Shown piece by piece: positions 12,486-24,271 of a DNA stretch of 64,000 nt. Positions within the stretch are counted from its first letter, which is position 1, and the number at the start of each line of letters is the position of its first letter. Location: contig JAXGGA010001015.1 of assembly GCA_038373865.1 (NCBI GenBank), forward strand, positions 62,001-126,000. The letters run 5' to 3'. Source of the DNA: Uloborus plumipes (Eukaryota; Arthropoda; Arachnida; Araneae; Uloboridae). The notes under the pieces are model-generated. The model was not told where the DNA came from. It was given only the letters and a program-made list of their open reading frames with translations, and ran no database searches. Position numbers and translations under genes: made by a program.

Positions 12486-13045
12486 CAATGAACTCTCACT
12501 TATGCGCCCGCCCAAGGGACCAACAGAAAAAGGCGCATAAGTGAGAGAGACGTATAAGTGAACAAGTCTATATGAAGGTCTAAAACGCAACATAGGTTCT
12601 AATGAGAGAATGAATAAGAATGTTTCTATAGAGAAGGGACACATTACTACGGGTTGGCAATTACTGAAAAGTAACTACAAAAAAGAGAAAACAAAATTTG
12701 TAGCATACCTAATTACAAACTGTTCCCTTTAAAACGATTCATAATAGGTAATTGTCCCTCTCCGAACTTTAGTTCATGCGGAAAAAATGCCTTCCGTGAA
12801 CAATAAAACCAAAAGATTAAAGAGGAAAGTGAAGAAAAATGCTTATTTTTTTTTAAAGAAAATTAATAATTTTTTAAACATTTTACGGAAAATTCGGCGC
12901 ACAAGTGAAATATTTATTTTTATAACGACGCATAAGCGAATGATACTATCATTATTTTGCTATAAAATGTCCTGGGACCACTGAAAATCGTCGTATAAGT
13001 GAAAAAGGTGCATAAATGAGGCGATGTATAAGTGAGAGTTCACTG
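12486..13045. mobile_element. Pogo/Tigger-like non-autonomous element, 560 bp
   Basis: The ends CAATGAACTCTCACTTATGC and (reverse complement) CAGTGAACTCTCACTTATAC match at 17 of 20 positions and are flanked by TA (12484-12485, 13046-13047). Subterminal copies of CATAAGTGA and TATAAGTGA repeat on both sides. A short open frame at 12787-12984 (lysine-rich start) is too short and featureless to call a transposase fragment. Confidence 0.85.
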
Positions 13046-13172
13046 TATGTACAAATCATGCATTAAACTGTTTTAAATTGTTGCGTTATATCTTTAACCT
13101 AACCCAAAATATTTTTCGGCAAAACAATACGATCAGTCAATAAAGTGACTCAGCATGCAGACAAACTATTCC

Positions 13173-13424
13173 ATTGAATCGTTTATTTCAGAAACCACCT
13201 AAACGACAAAATTTCTAATTTTTAGAAAACATTTATTTCTTCACGTTAAAGTAAGTAATAGTGAAAACAAAAATATTTTTTGAAAGAAATATATCTAAAT
13301 ATGAATATATTTCAGTTTAAAATATTGAAATACTAATCGATTTTTTTCATAAATAACGGTAAAAATACTTTTTCAGACTTTTAGTGCTTGTCGCTTGGGT
13401 AGTTTCTGAAATTAACGATTCAAT
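13173..13424. mobile_element. Foldback MITE, 252 bp, unclassified
   Basis: The left end ATTGAATCGTTTATTTCAGA and the right end (reverse complement) ATTGAATCGTTAATTTCAGA continue matching to about 37 bp with a few differences. No target duplication could be assigned and no coding content is present. Confidence 0.7.
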
Positions 13425-13517
13425 TGTCTTTAAGCGTAGTTAAGTGATATTTTTACTGCGTCAATTAGTTAGTTCTCAACTCATTCCCTTATAGAGCGAC
13501 AATTTTACTAGTTTATA

Positions 13518-13590
13518 TTGATTTTACTGACATTTTCACTACTGATATTGATTTTACTGATATTTTCACTACTAATATTGATTTTACTGA
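13518..13590. repeat. Minisatellite, 30-bp unit
   Basis: The marker TTGATTTTACTGA starts at 13518, 13548 and 13578, giving about 2.4 copies of a 30-bp unit. Confidence 0.85.
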
Positions 13591-14697
13591 ATTTTTTCAA
13601 AAATTTTTCGCATTTTTAAAACTTTGAATAGTTTTAAAAACAAAAAAAAAAATTAATTCAAAAACAAACTTTTTTTAAATTAAATAAAAATATTACAAAA
13701 GCCTATAACTTTACTATTTCAATTAGTTTTACTAATATTTAAGCAGAAATGCTCTCACTTATTTTAAATATTTTCATTAACATACATTCATTTATTTATT
13801 TTGCACTTTCTTCAGATAATTTAAAATAAATTATACCAAGACTATTTCATTTCATGCTAATTTCATTTTATTTGTTCTCTGATTCAGTTACTTTCCTGGT
13901 AATGACTGAAAACGTCTTATTTTCAAATTATTTTTTTTTATCAATTAAATATGTGAAATAATTATTTTTAACTGAAAACCAATGGACCGTCACATGAAAG
14001 AGGAAATCCTAAATCACACACACACACACACACACACACACATCGTATCTGACAAAAAAAATTTTTTAATCCTTTCGCTAGGAGGAACTTTTCTGTTATT
14101 AGGGCATGATTTTTTTCCGAAGATCATTTTCGTTAAAAATAAAATTTGCATTTATACAGTATCAAAAAGAATATTATTGAAATGATAAGTTATCTCAAGA
14201 AAACATTGTAATCACGTTTCATTTAGCGTGTTCAAACTGATATTTACATATCTGAGAGTTTAGTCACGACGCCTGACAGGTGATATTAAACAGGTGACAT
14301 AAAATTATATTTTGTGAGCTTCATGATATTCGATTGGTGTTACTATTATAATTTTCTGAGTAGACTCTGATGAATATAAATTTGCTGGAATACACATTTT
14401 AAATTGAAAGCTTTTAATTATGGATAAAAAAAAATATTCCAGCTCTAAATTAGGTTAAGGGATGGAAATGGTCGGGAAAAAACGGAAAATTTTAGGAGGC
14501 TGGGAAAAATGTTTTTTTTTTTTCCCTCGAAAGGATTTATTTTCTTTCGAAAAAAAGGGGGAAATTTCTGGGGGAAAAATGACTAAATCATAAATTTATA
14601 ATACTTAAATTCCAGAGCGGGTTTTGTTCATTTTTTTATGGTCAGTATCCCACATGAAATCACTTGGATAATACAAGCATTAAGACAAGTTAATTTC
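13591..14697. other. AT-rich non-coding stretch
   Basis: Low complexity. A (CA)14 microsatellite lies at 14015-14042. No gene recognised. Confidence 0.55.
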
Positions 14698-14705
14698 CTT
14701 GTACA

Positions 14706-15242
14706 CAGGGGTGCCCACAGGGGGGGGGGGGATTATGGCGCAGGTTGCGCCATCAAAATGTGGGGGGGGGGGATTTTTTTAACTAATTTATTTATTCATT
14801 TAAATTGTTTATTAATAATTTTTTTAGTTAAAGTATTTAGTGATTTTTTTAATTTTAAATTATTAAATAATTTATTTTTTTAGTTTAAGTTATTTCTTTA
14901 TTATTATTTATTTATTTCTTTATTTGTGTGTGTGTGTGCTTGGAATGTCTGGAAGGGAAAAAAAGCGATTTATTCTGCGCATAATTAGTACTTTAAAAAA
15001 TTAATAATATATGAAAAAATAATAGTTATAATTTAAAAAAATAAAAATATTTTAAAAAATAAATAAGTAATATTTAAAAAATAAATAAATACTTTTAAAA
15101 AAATTAATAATATTAAAAAATAAATAAATATTAAAAAATAAATAATATAAAAAGAGGGATAAGAATAAAAAGCACAATAGGGTTGTGAAAAATTTTGGGG
15201 GGGAATTTGCGCCATTGAGCTTGGGGGGGATGGGCACCTTTG
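14706..15242 (+). mobile_element. hAT-type MITE family A, copy 1
   Basis: It starts CAGGGGTGCCCAC and ends in a decayed CACCTTTG. A perfect 8-bp duplication CTTGTACA flanks it (14698-14705, 15243-15250). It carries the subterminal palindrome TGGCGCAGGTTGCGCCA, G runs, and a TTTGCGCCATTGAGCTTGG block near the right end. A second copy lies in the opposite orientation at 58805-59308. The middle is AT-rich (TAAA)n-like DNA with no transposase. Confidence 0.92.
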
Positions 15243-15250
15243 CTTGTACA

Positions 15251-16195
15251 CCACACAATGTATTAATTGCTACTTTTCTCTACTCACTATTTAAGCACAA
15301 ATGCATTTGCCCCATTCCTCTCGTTTTCCCATCTCCCCTAACTCCTCCTGGTACTTTTTAAGCGTATGCGGTACAGTATGTTAAAGATTTGAGATAATCT
15401 GCTGAATATAACAGTGCTTGCATTTTTTGCATTGGTAAAGGGTTCGTTATTTGTAACCCCAAAACACGTGCATGGAACAAATTTCGCAGTTTTTAAGCGT
15501 CACACAAAAAAAAAAAAAAAACTTTTGCCAGAGACGCTACGATAGGAGCACACGGGAAGTCGCTGTGAACTCCCAAAAAAATTGTCATTTGGCAAATTCT
15601 GTGCCGCAGATTTAGAGTACTATTTTGCATTTTATTTCTCAAAAATGAATCATCCCCCCCCCCCCCCGCCTTATTTTTCACTTATATTGTCCTTTCTCAT
15701 TAACAGTGGGGTTGGCAGGAGTGGCTTTTGCCAAGGGTATAGCAGCCGGAGGCGGGGGAGGGGAGCCGGAATTTCGACCGATTAATAAAAGGAAAGTTAA
15801 GTTTTTTTTAAATGAAAGTATTAAAGAAAAAATAAAGCTCGAAAAAGAGCTACTGGGGAAAATACAACATCTGATGATAAGGAACGTTGGGCATTATCAA
15901 AATTAGAGAAAAAAAGAGTATCAAAGTTGCAGTGTTGTCTCTAAATTTGCTGAATCACCAAAATTTCCTAAATAAGATACTGTTTTGGGAGGTCACAGTG
16001 ACCTCCGTGACTTCCTATCTAGGAGGTCATAAGGGGGGAGCAATTTCTTAATTTCGCGACGGGTGCTGAACCCCCTAGGTATTATGCTCATTAGATGTAG
16101 TTTTTGTTACCTGCGTGCCTATTTTGTCTTATTTTATCATTTGGCAAAATTAGGAGTTCCATTCGGAAAATTGAAAATTTCCCCTCGCCCAACAT
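15251..16195. other. Non-coding stretch with a nuclear-receptor-like palindrome
   Basis: It contains a C run at about 15654-15667, and the perfect 19-bp palindrome GGAGGTCACAGTGACCTCC at 15988-16006, which also occurs inside the hAT element at 28407-29144. No gene recognised; overlapping frames near 15582-15906 are low complexity. Confidence 0.45.
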
Positions 16196-16199
16196 TTAA

Positions 16200-16718
16200 C
16201 CCATTAATGCCTAGCGTCCCTTTTTAGGGACGGTCCAAAAAGTGTTTCTGAATTTACCAAAAATGAACATTTCAACCACATAATAGTGTTCAATGAGCAC
16301 CTTGGTATTGTTTCAATTCCTTTTTAACAGATTGCAGCACATAACCATTATAAAGTGTGTTCTGTAGCAGTTATAATATGATCTTTCTCAAAAATGACAT
16401 CGTTCGCAATCTCAAGAAAAAAAGCCAAGTTTTCAAAGTTATTCCCAGCTTCCCAGTTTATGTTAATTGCTGATTTTATTTCTTCTTATAAAATGTCATT
16501 TTAAAGATTATATCGTAGGCAAAAAAAATTTTAGTAAAAAAAGTATGTACCCTCTGGGGTCTATCGAAACTTTTAAGGGAAGATTTTTCTTTCCTTAATA
16601 AAAACATTATTTTTTACAAATTATTTTTTTTTATTATTTTTCCTGTCCACTAAACACTGTTTGAAACCAGTATGCAAAATATCTTTGGAAAAAAAAAATG
16701 TTATGGGTTATTAATGGG
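16200..16718 (+). mobile_element. piggyBac-type TTAA MITE, family 1, copy 1
   Basis: It is flanked by TTAA on both sides (16196-16199, 16719-16722), with ends CCCATTAATGCC and (reverse complement) CCCATTAATAACC. A palindrome CGTCCCT-4-AGGGACG lies at 16215-16232, centred 23.5 bp from the left end. An inverted second copy is at 23638-24133. There is no intact frame. TTAA target plus CCC start is the piggyBac hallmark. Confidence 0.88.
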
Positions 16719-16722
16719 TTAA

Positions 16723-17270
16723 ATTCGGAGCACCCCCGACTCTCGCCCAGGTTTCTTCTCGATTCCGCACAGAGCTTTCAACCTTCTTCAGTAGGGATTA
16801 TTCCTACATCCTTCAAACACCCTGACATCATATCTAAAACAACCCATGTTTTCAGCAGCACCTCGTCCCATCCCGCAGAGGTGGCGATAAAGCGCCGTTA
16901 GTGGTTTCGAAATTCCAGCTCATTGTGGCGGAGGCCGTTGAGGGAGCAATTTCCGCGGGAACTCTATAATCGTCGGCGGTAATTTGCTACATCCGTGACT
17001 CGGACTGCCCGAGTTATATGGTTAGAACACCACCCCCTCCCGCCAGTCTCTTTTATAACGTTCGATCAACACCCCCCCCCCCTTTCTTTCTTTTCTTCTT
17101 CTTCATAAGATTCCTCGGTCGCATATCTGCTACAACCCTCTTTCCCAATTTCGCAAGTGTATGATGCAAAAAATAATAATAATAAAAAAGAACGCCCGCC
17201 GTACCCCGTGCGTCTGAGACTGATTGGTAAATGTAATCTCTTCTTCTTCGGCCATTTTTGTTGGTTAATT
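16723..17270. other. GC-richer patch next to the GA array
   Basis: Positions 16725-17040 are relatively GC-rich and non-repetitive, with motifs such as GAGGTGGCGATAAAGCGCC. No splice-bounded frame was found. It may be conserved non-coding DNA. A C run lies at about 17070-17081. Confidence 0.3.
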
Positions 17271-17278
17271 CTTGGATC

Positions 17279-17470
17279 GTGATGCATCGGACAAAGAATT
17301 CCTGTCTTGGGGCTGTTCCGTGTAACGGTTCGGATTCGGCGATGCAGCAACCACCAGAAAAAAGAATGAAGGGAGGGTGGGAATGGAAGATGAATACTGA
17401 GATTGTAATTTTAATAATTTCACGCCAAGAAAGAGGGAGAACGGTAGGTGGATGAGATGAAGACGGAGAT
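17279..17470 (+). repeat. Higher-order unit copy 1 of the GA array
   Basis: This block contains GACAAAGAATTCCTGTCTTG, then CGGATTCGGCGATGCAGCAA, then GATGAATACTGAGA and a GA-rich AGAACGGTAGGTGGAT segment. It is repeated at 18485-18680 and 18943-19135. Confidence 0.85.
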
Positions 17471-17826
17471 AATAATTGAAGGGGCAAATGGATAAAGGTG
17501 ATATGTGACATTTGAATTTCGCCGATTTGTACAAATTCCAATAAGTGTGTGTTCAATAGTGTTAACTCACAAACACAATTGAAGGGTCAAGTGAATAAAG
17601 GTGATATGTGACAACTTTTTAAATTTCTAAAAAAAGCTTTCAAAAAACTTTAATCTTATCAACTTCATCCATAGTTAAAAGTTACAAAAATTGTCACAAA
17701 TCACCTTTATCCACTTACCCCTTCAATTGCTATAATTTCCCATTGAAGAGAAAGAGTTGGGGTCGTAAGGCAAATCCAGAAGTTTTGATAGCTTTATTTA
17801 TTCATTTTTTGATATTATTTAATATA

Positions 17827-18477
17827 CAGGGTGTCCACTCCAATCGTGGACCAATAGCTAATTTCTAAACCGTTAGAGATAAGCATATAGTTTATTTAGG
17901 AAAAAATCTCCAAATTACGAAAGGAATTTTGGGTCTATTCAATGTTTTTCAAAAAATCAAATTTCGAAAGAGTTACAAAATTTAAATTTTTATACAGCCC
18001 CCCAGTCCTATCAATCATATTTAGTAAAACATTTTTGACACTGTTACGTTTAAAACTAAAAAAAAAATCACTCTTCTACCGCAAAAATTGACCGAGTTAT
18101 AATGTTTTGAAAAATCAAGATTTTGCATTGTTTCATGACGTCATCGAGAGATCGCTTAAGGGACCGTGTGCGAAATCCTTCAAAATCTTGATTTTTCAAA
18201 ACGTCATAACTCGGTCAATTTTTGTGGTAGAAGAGTGATTTTTTTTAGTTTTAAACGTTACAGTGTCAAGAATGTTTTACTAAATATGATTGATAGGACT
18301 GGGGGGCTGTATAAAAATTTAAATTTCGTATCTCTTTCAAAATTTGATTTTTTGAAAAACATTGAATAGATCCAAAATTCCTTTCATAATTTGGAGATTT
18401 TTTCCTAAATAAACTATATGCTTATCTCTAACGGTTTAGAAATTAGCTATTGGTCCACGATTGGAGTGGACACCCTG
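17827..18477. repeat. Near-perfect foldback element, 651 bp
   Basis: The left half, starting CAGGGTGTCCACTCC, is mirrored by the right half almost base for base around a short centre near 18150. The flanks read TATA on both sides, consistent with a TA or TATA duplication. It lies inside the GA array. Short frames inside are mirror artefacts. The superfamily is unassigned. Confidence 0.9.
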
Positions 18478-18484
18478 TATAATT

Positions 18485-18680
18485 GTGATGCATCGGACAA
18501 AGAATTCCTGTCTTGGGGCTGTTCCTTGTAACGGTTCGGATTCGGCGATGCAGCAGCCGCCAGAAAAAAGAATAAAGGGAGGTGGGAATGGAAGATGAAT
18601 ACTGAGATAGTAATTTTAATATTCGCGCCAAGAAAGAGAGAGAACGGTAGGTGGATAAGATGGGGATAAAGATAATAATT
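18485..18680 (+). repeat. Higher-order unit copy 2 of the GA array
   Basis: Same block as 17279-17470 with scattered substitutions, starting just after the foldback element. It continues into ATAATTTCCCACCAAAGAG and a TTGGGATCGTAAGACAAG segment. Confidence 0.85.
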
Positions 18681-18942
18681 TGTTATAATTTCCCACCAAA
18701 GAGAAAGAGTTGGGATCGTAAGACAAGTCCGAGAGTTTTGATAGTTTTATTTTTTTTTAATTTATTTTATATAATTTTAAAGTTTTGATAATGTCCTGCC
18801 AAAAAAGGGAGGAAATAAGGGAGCATAAGATGCGAGCAAATACTAATTATTTCAATAATTTTATTAGAATTCCACTCAAAAGAGTTAAAATGAAAGATTC
18901 ACAAAAAGACAATTGTATTTTGATAATGTGTTTACCCATCAA

Positions 18943-19135
18943 CATGGACAAAGAATTCCTGTCTTAGGGCTGTTCCGTGTAAAGGTTCGGATTCGGCGAT
19001 GCAGCAACCGCCACAGAAAAGAATAAAAGGAGGTGGCAATAGAAGATGAATACTGAGATAGTAATTTTAATAATTTCGCCCCAAGAAAGGGAGAGAACGG
19101 TAGGTGAATAAGATGAAAACAAGGATAATAATTGT
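18943..19135 (+). repeat. Higher-order unit copy 3 of the GA array
   Basis: Third copy of the block (GACAAAGAATTCCTGTCTTA onward). Its continuation is split by the pogo-like element at 19139-19618 and resumes as TAATTTCGCGCCATAGAG. Confidence 0.85.
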
Positions 19136-19138
19136 TTT

Positions 19139-19618
19139 CAGTCGAACCTGTTTATCTCGAAAACCTCTCTATGTCGAAATTTTTTCAATGTCCCTGCTTT
19201 TACAGCATAAATTTAATGTTTTTTCTCATGTTTATCTCGAATGATTTTTCCCGAAAAACTCCACGTCTCGAATTTTGACAACTCTCATTTTTGAATTTCA
19301 TCTGCAGCCACCTTTATCGATAGTATAACTTGGAGACAAAAATCATCTTTTGCACAATCATTCAAAGACTGTTCGTACTTAATGGTATGCATTAACTTGC
19401 TACCGATATAGTCATCACAATTAGTAAAACGTGGACTCACAGCATGTCGTAGAGTAAAATATTCAACACTATCAATGCAAAACAATCTATTAAGTATTTG
19501 ATTTTGTTCCAACTTCCAATTGCTTGGTTTTGTAAATTTTATCACAACCTGTGTTTCTCGAAACCTCCGTACCTCGAGTTTTTCTTTTGTCCCGTAAAAT
19601 TCTAGACAGGTTTGACTG
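19139..19618. mobile_element. Pogo/Tigger-like element remnant, 480 bp
   Basis: The ends CAGTCGAACCTGTTTATCTC and (reverse complement) CAGTCAAACCTGTCTAGAAT frame a segment rich in ATCTCGAA and TCTCGAAA motifs. TA follows the right end; the left flank is TT, probably a mutated TA. Sister units of the array (near 18690) are uninterrupted at this point and serve as the empty site. A minus-strand frame at 19285-19560 is open but shows no recognisable DDE motif. Confidence 0.78.
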
Positions 19619-21260
19619 TAATTTCGCGCCATAGAGAAAGATAGAGTTGGGATCGCGTAAGACGTCAAAAAAAAATAAAAAATAATAATAAATAAATAAA
19701 TAAAAATAAATAAATAAATAAATAATAATAAAAGTAATAATTTTAAAGATTTTGATAATTTCATGCCAAAAAGGGAGTAGAGAGAGGATGGGGAACATAA
19801 GAAAAGAACGATTCCTCATCACTTCAATAGTTTCATTAAAATTTCGCTAAAAAGGGAGTTGAAATGCAAGACTAACAAAAAGATGAGTTTGTTTTAACAA
19901 CCTGTTTTCCACCAGAAAAATAAAAGAGGTAGAGAGAGAGAGAGAGAGCGGTAAAAATATCAGATGAAAGAAAAGATAATAACTTAAATAATTTCTAGTT
20001 AAAAAGTGAGAGGTGGGAACGTAAAACAGGTAGAAAGGTAGTATTTTAATTCAATCATTTTTCAATAATTTCCTGCCAAAGAGGAGGGAGGGAGAGATAG
20101 ACGGAGAGAGGTTGGGAAATATGAGAATGAGATGAGAACAAACAATGATTTTAATAGTTTTAATTAAAAATGCCAGATTTATGTAAAAATAATAGTTTGT
20201 AGTTCGAACAATTTTACTCCAAAAAAGAAAAGTGAGAGAGATAGAGAGTAGGATTACAGGATCAATACAAGTATAACAATTCCAATAATTTCGCCCTATA
20301 AAAGAGAGTGAGAGTGGTAAAAATATAAGATGAAGACAAAAACAAATTTTATAATTTCCGCCAGAGAGAGAAAGGAACAATATAGAATTGATAAAAATAA
20401 TAATTTCAATAATTTCGCACCGAAAGAGAGTGAGATCGGTAAAAATATAAGATGAAGATCAAGATAATTTTTATAATTTCTGTCAAAGAGAGGGGGGGGG
20501 GGGTGTAGAATAAAGATAAAGACAACGATAACGTTAATGATTTTCCGCAAAAAAGAGAAAGAGGTAGAATATAGTATTATAAATTTTATAATTTCTCACC
20601 AACAAAGAGAGAGAGGGAGAGAACCGCAAAAAAATTAGATGAAGATAATTTTACTGATTTTCCACCAAAGAGAGAGGAAGAGAGATGAAAATCTAAGATG
20701 AATTTTTGAAAAAAAAAAAAAGTAATTTCTATCCTAAAATGGAGATAAGAGGAGAAAAAACACAAGAGGAGTCTAAACATAACTATGTTACTATTTTTAT
20801 TAAAATTTCAGCAAAAAGAGAGTTTAAATACACGATAAACGCAAAGATAATACTGATATGGTGAACAATTTCCCACGCGGAAAATAAAAGAAAATGAGAG
20901 AGAGAGAGCAGTGGGAAGATGGGATGGGGATGGATACAGATACATATAATAATCTTCAATTTTTCGCCAGAGAGAGAGAGAGAGAGAGAGAGATGAGAAG
21001 TAAAAGGGGGGGGGGGTAAAAATGAAAGATGAGTATTAGGATAGGCCAAAAAAAAAAAAAAAAAAGAGAGAGAGAGGGGGTGAGCGAAGAGAAGGAGGAT
21101 ATGAGTACACAAAAATAATGATTTTTAAAGTTTTATTAATTTCGTCAAAACGAGCACAAAAACAATAGTTTGATAATTTGAACAACTTCCCACCAGAAAA
21201 AAAAAAAAGAAGAGAGAGAGCGAGAGAGAAAGATGGGTCAAAATATAGGACCACATACAA

Positions 21261-22010
21261 ACAATCAAACTAATTTTAAGAGTTTTTTAAAAACTAATAT
21301 GTAATACTAATACGTGAGAGATTTCTTTAAGCACCCAAAATTTTGCTCGATGCCCTTTTAAATTAATATTTTCATTGAAATATATGAAGCGTTATATGCG
21401 AGACAAAATGACCGTTTTCCGTGAAATGGCCCATTAATGTTTTTAAATCCCCTCAGATTCAGATAGTCGGATTTTTTATTTATTTATTTTTTTTTGAATT
21501 CACCAACTTTTTTATTGCTAAATAATAAAACGACGGTCATGACTCATGACATAAGTTTTAACAGAAGCTCAACATGAGTGACACTTTCTTTCCCTCACAT
21601 TCAAAACAGAAAACTCAAAATGGATAAATTCAGCTTGCTTGAAAAAGAGAAAAAACCGTATTTTTTCTGAAGAATAAAAAAAAAAAAATCTTGAGCAAAA
21701 AAACAAATTTAAAAGAGAGAGAGAAAGAAAGAAAAGAAAACCTTACACACATACAGTATTTTTCTCAAGAATTAACAGGCAGCATTTGCTGTAAGCCAAA
21801 AACGCAACTCATAAAAAATGTGGATGAAAAAATACAATAAATGAAAAACCTTATATTTGTTCGCCAACAGCCATTTTATTATAATACTTCAAAGCACTAA
21901 AGAGTGAACATTCGTTAGCGCAAGAGGAAAAAAAATCCACCCCATTTGCTGGATAGAAAAAAATAAAAAAAGTCAGACCATTTAAAGCATCAGCTTTTAA
22001 AAGAGGCTCT
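21261..22010. other. AT-rich non-coding stretch
   Basis: Nothing recognised apart from short GA and A runs. Confidence 0.5.
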
Positions 22011-22018
22011 TTTGACGA

Positions 22019-22038
22019 GCCCGCCCCCTGGCGGTCAC
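22019..22038 (+). promoter_or_regulatory. CTCF-like motif candidate
   Basis: The sequence CGCCCCCTGGCGGTCA (22022-22037) closely resembles the animal CTCF core CGCCCCCTGGTGGCCA. It stands out in AT-rich surroundings. A single motif match is weak evidence; binding is unproven. Confidence 0.35.
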
Positions 22039-23184
22039 AGTTCTAATTACGTGGTAATGAGTTCATTTACAGGTGTCTTTCTTTTCACTTTCCCGCCCTC
22101 CCAAGCTGCTCTTAAAACTAGAATAGAATGTTCTGAACTGGAGCCCTTTCAATAAGCGACGGTGTCGATTATGATTTTTTTTTTTTTTCTTCTTTTTCGT
22201 GCATTTTCGTTTTCTTTTGCTTATGGAACTCTTCATTTGCAGAAAGAATACTTTTTGTGTAAAGAGGAAAAGGCTAAAAAGAGTAATCCATCGACTTGTT
22301 GAATTGCGTGTCTGGTATAACATGAATTAAAATAAAACTTTTCTGTTTCTGAAAAATTAAATCAATTCTTTGAACTGCAAAAAGAAGAAAAATTCTTCTG
22401 CTTAAAAGCGTTGAGGGAATTAAGTAAAAGAATTCGGTACTTTTAGTTTGTTTCAGGGAATTTCATAAAACGAATGTTGAAATATAACTCAAAGGAAATT
22501 ACTCTTAAATTTTACAGAGATTCCATTCTCCTTTTTTAAAGTTATATAAATGGACATGGTTTAAAAACTCAAGTAATTTTTTTGTTTTTGTTTTTTGAAT
22601 ATATAGCTATATTTATTTTTATATGACAAATAGAATATAAATCTATAAGTTGTTCGTTTTAATACTCAAAAGTTTAATATTTTAATAAAAAGTAACAATT
22701 GCTACTATTCTTAAAACAGCTTCATACTTTTTTTTAACTTCACAATCGTTAGTTTTACTATTATTTTGTTTTATCAAAATTTAATGATGCAATTTATTGG
22801 TATTTTGATAATAGTAAGTGAAAAATGTTTTTCCCGTCTTTCTTTAAAATGCAAATACAACATCTATTTAGTTAACGTTCGTTTTCTTTCATTTATTTTT
22901 TCTAAGTGAATCAGAATTCCATTTCTTTTGCCATCCAAAATCACAGCATTATTACGAGACTTAAAAATATTATTTGTAACCAAAAGTAATATGCAAAAAT
23001 TAAAAAAATAATAGTTAACTACGGTAAAACAAATCAGATGAAATTTTGAACGCAATACCAAAAATAGTACCAATATAAAAGTAAAATTTTAGCAAAAAAA
23101 AAAGTGCTTTGCACTCATAGGGTTCATAATGTTTAAATTATATTCCCTAATGATGCTCAAATTTCGCCTTATTATTTCTAGCAC
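22039..23184. other. AT-rich non-coding stretch
   Basis: No gene or repeat recognised. Confidence 0.5.
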
Positions 23185-24200
23185 TGTCCTCCAAAATCTA
23201 GGAGGGCGTATCAGAAAAAGTTAACTTGTATCTATAAGCATCTTTTCTACCTAAAATTTGTGTTCAATTTAAGGTTGTCAATCAAGTAAGGCGCATCTGC
23301 AAAATTTGATTTTTGGCTACGAACAACTTTTGCACCCAGAAAATTATGTTAACGGTCATTAATGAAGAAAGGAGCAATTGAAAAATTAAATGCTTAGCTA
23401 ATAAATATTTTCTGTGCCTTAATATGTATGTTAGCTTTAATTAAGTTCATTTATCAAGAAAGTTTAATCTAAAAATTTCAATTTTTGGCTACGGATCTCT
23501 TCCGTACCCAAAATTCATGTTTAATCTTGTGAATCCCAAAATTCATGCAAATATTTATGGTCATTAATTAAGAAAGGCGCATCTGAAAAATTTAATTTTT
23601 GGCGATGAACATCTTTTGTACTCAAAGCTTATGTTAACCCATTAATGCCTGACATTTTTTTCCAAAGATATTTTGTATACTGGTTACAAACAGTGTTTAA
23701 TGGACAGGGAAAATAATAAAAAAATATGTAAAAAATATTTTTTTTATTAAGGAAAAAAAATCGTCCCTTAAAAGTTACGATAGACCCCAGAAGGTACATA
23801 CTTTTTGAACTAAAATTTTTTTCTGCATACGATATAATATTTAAAAAGAAATTTTATAAGAAGAAATAAAATCAGCAATTTTCATAAACTGGGAATAACT
23901 TTGAAAACTTAGCTTTTTGTTCTTGAGATTGTGAACGAAGTGATTTTTGATAAAGATCATATTAAAACTGCTACAGAACACACTTTACATTGATGTGCTG
24001 CAATCTGTTAATAACGAATTGATACAATACCAAGGTTCAATTGAACACTATTATTTGGTTGAAATGTTCATTTTGGGGAAATTCAGACCCTTTTTTGGAC
24101 CGTCCCTAAAAAGGGACGCTAGGTATTAATGGGTTAAATTCATCTGACCTTAAAACAAAAAAAGATAATTTGGAAAATTTAACTTTTAGCTATGAACATC
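23185..24200. repeat. Degenerate tandem array split by a TTAA element
   Basis: Diverged units contain AAGGCGCATCTGAAAAATTT, then ATTTTTGGCTACGAACATCT, then a CCCAAAATTCATGTTTAA-like end. Markers lie near 23311, 23391, 23484 and 23597 and again near 24180, a period of roughly 85-115 bp. The TTAA element at 23638-24133 is inserted at the TTAA that ends one unit. Confidence 0.65.
23638..24133 (-). mobile_element. piggyBac-type TTAA MITE, family 1, copy 2
   Basis: Reverse-oriented relative of 16200-16718, flanked by TTAA (23634-23637, 24134-24137). The CGTCCCT-4-AGGGACG palindrome is at 24101-24118, centred 23.5 bp from the right end. Interior similarity to copy 1 runs the full length with many small differences. 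There is no transposase. Confidence 0.88.
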
Positions 24201-24271
24201 CTTTGTATCCATACGTTAATTATTTGATCTGACTGAACGCTCTCTTTAAAGACAGATTTTTTTTTTTGCAG

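Larger units (their letters stand above)
17271..21260. repeat. Long degenerate GA-rich tandem array
   Basis: Roughly 4 kb built from diverged units of the type AATAATTTCGCNCCAAAGAG, a GA-rich run, then ATATAAGATGAAGATAA. In 20285-20720 successive AATTTC markers are about 52-66 bp apart. In the first half (17279-19135) a longer block of about 200 bp recurs three times. The array is interrupted by the foldback at 17827-18477 and the pogo-like element at 19139-19618. Long minus-strand open frames here (for example 17053-17556, 20051-20550) reflect repetitive pyrimidine-rich sequence, not genes. Confidence 0.85.

Noticed and set aside
17053..17556. 167-codon minus-strand open frame
   Set aside because: It overlaps the GA-rich repeat and a C run, reads in several frames at once and shows no domain; the openness comes from pyrimidine-rich repeats.
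19285..19764. 159-codon frame as a pogo transposase
   Set aside because: It runs through the element end into (AATA)n repeat and has no visible DDD or helix-turn-helix motif.
20051..21260. Series of minus-strand frames with recurring LPLSLSF-type peptides
   Set aside because: The peptide repetition simply mirrors the tandem DNA units of the GA array.
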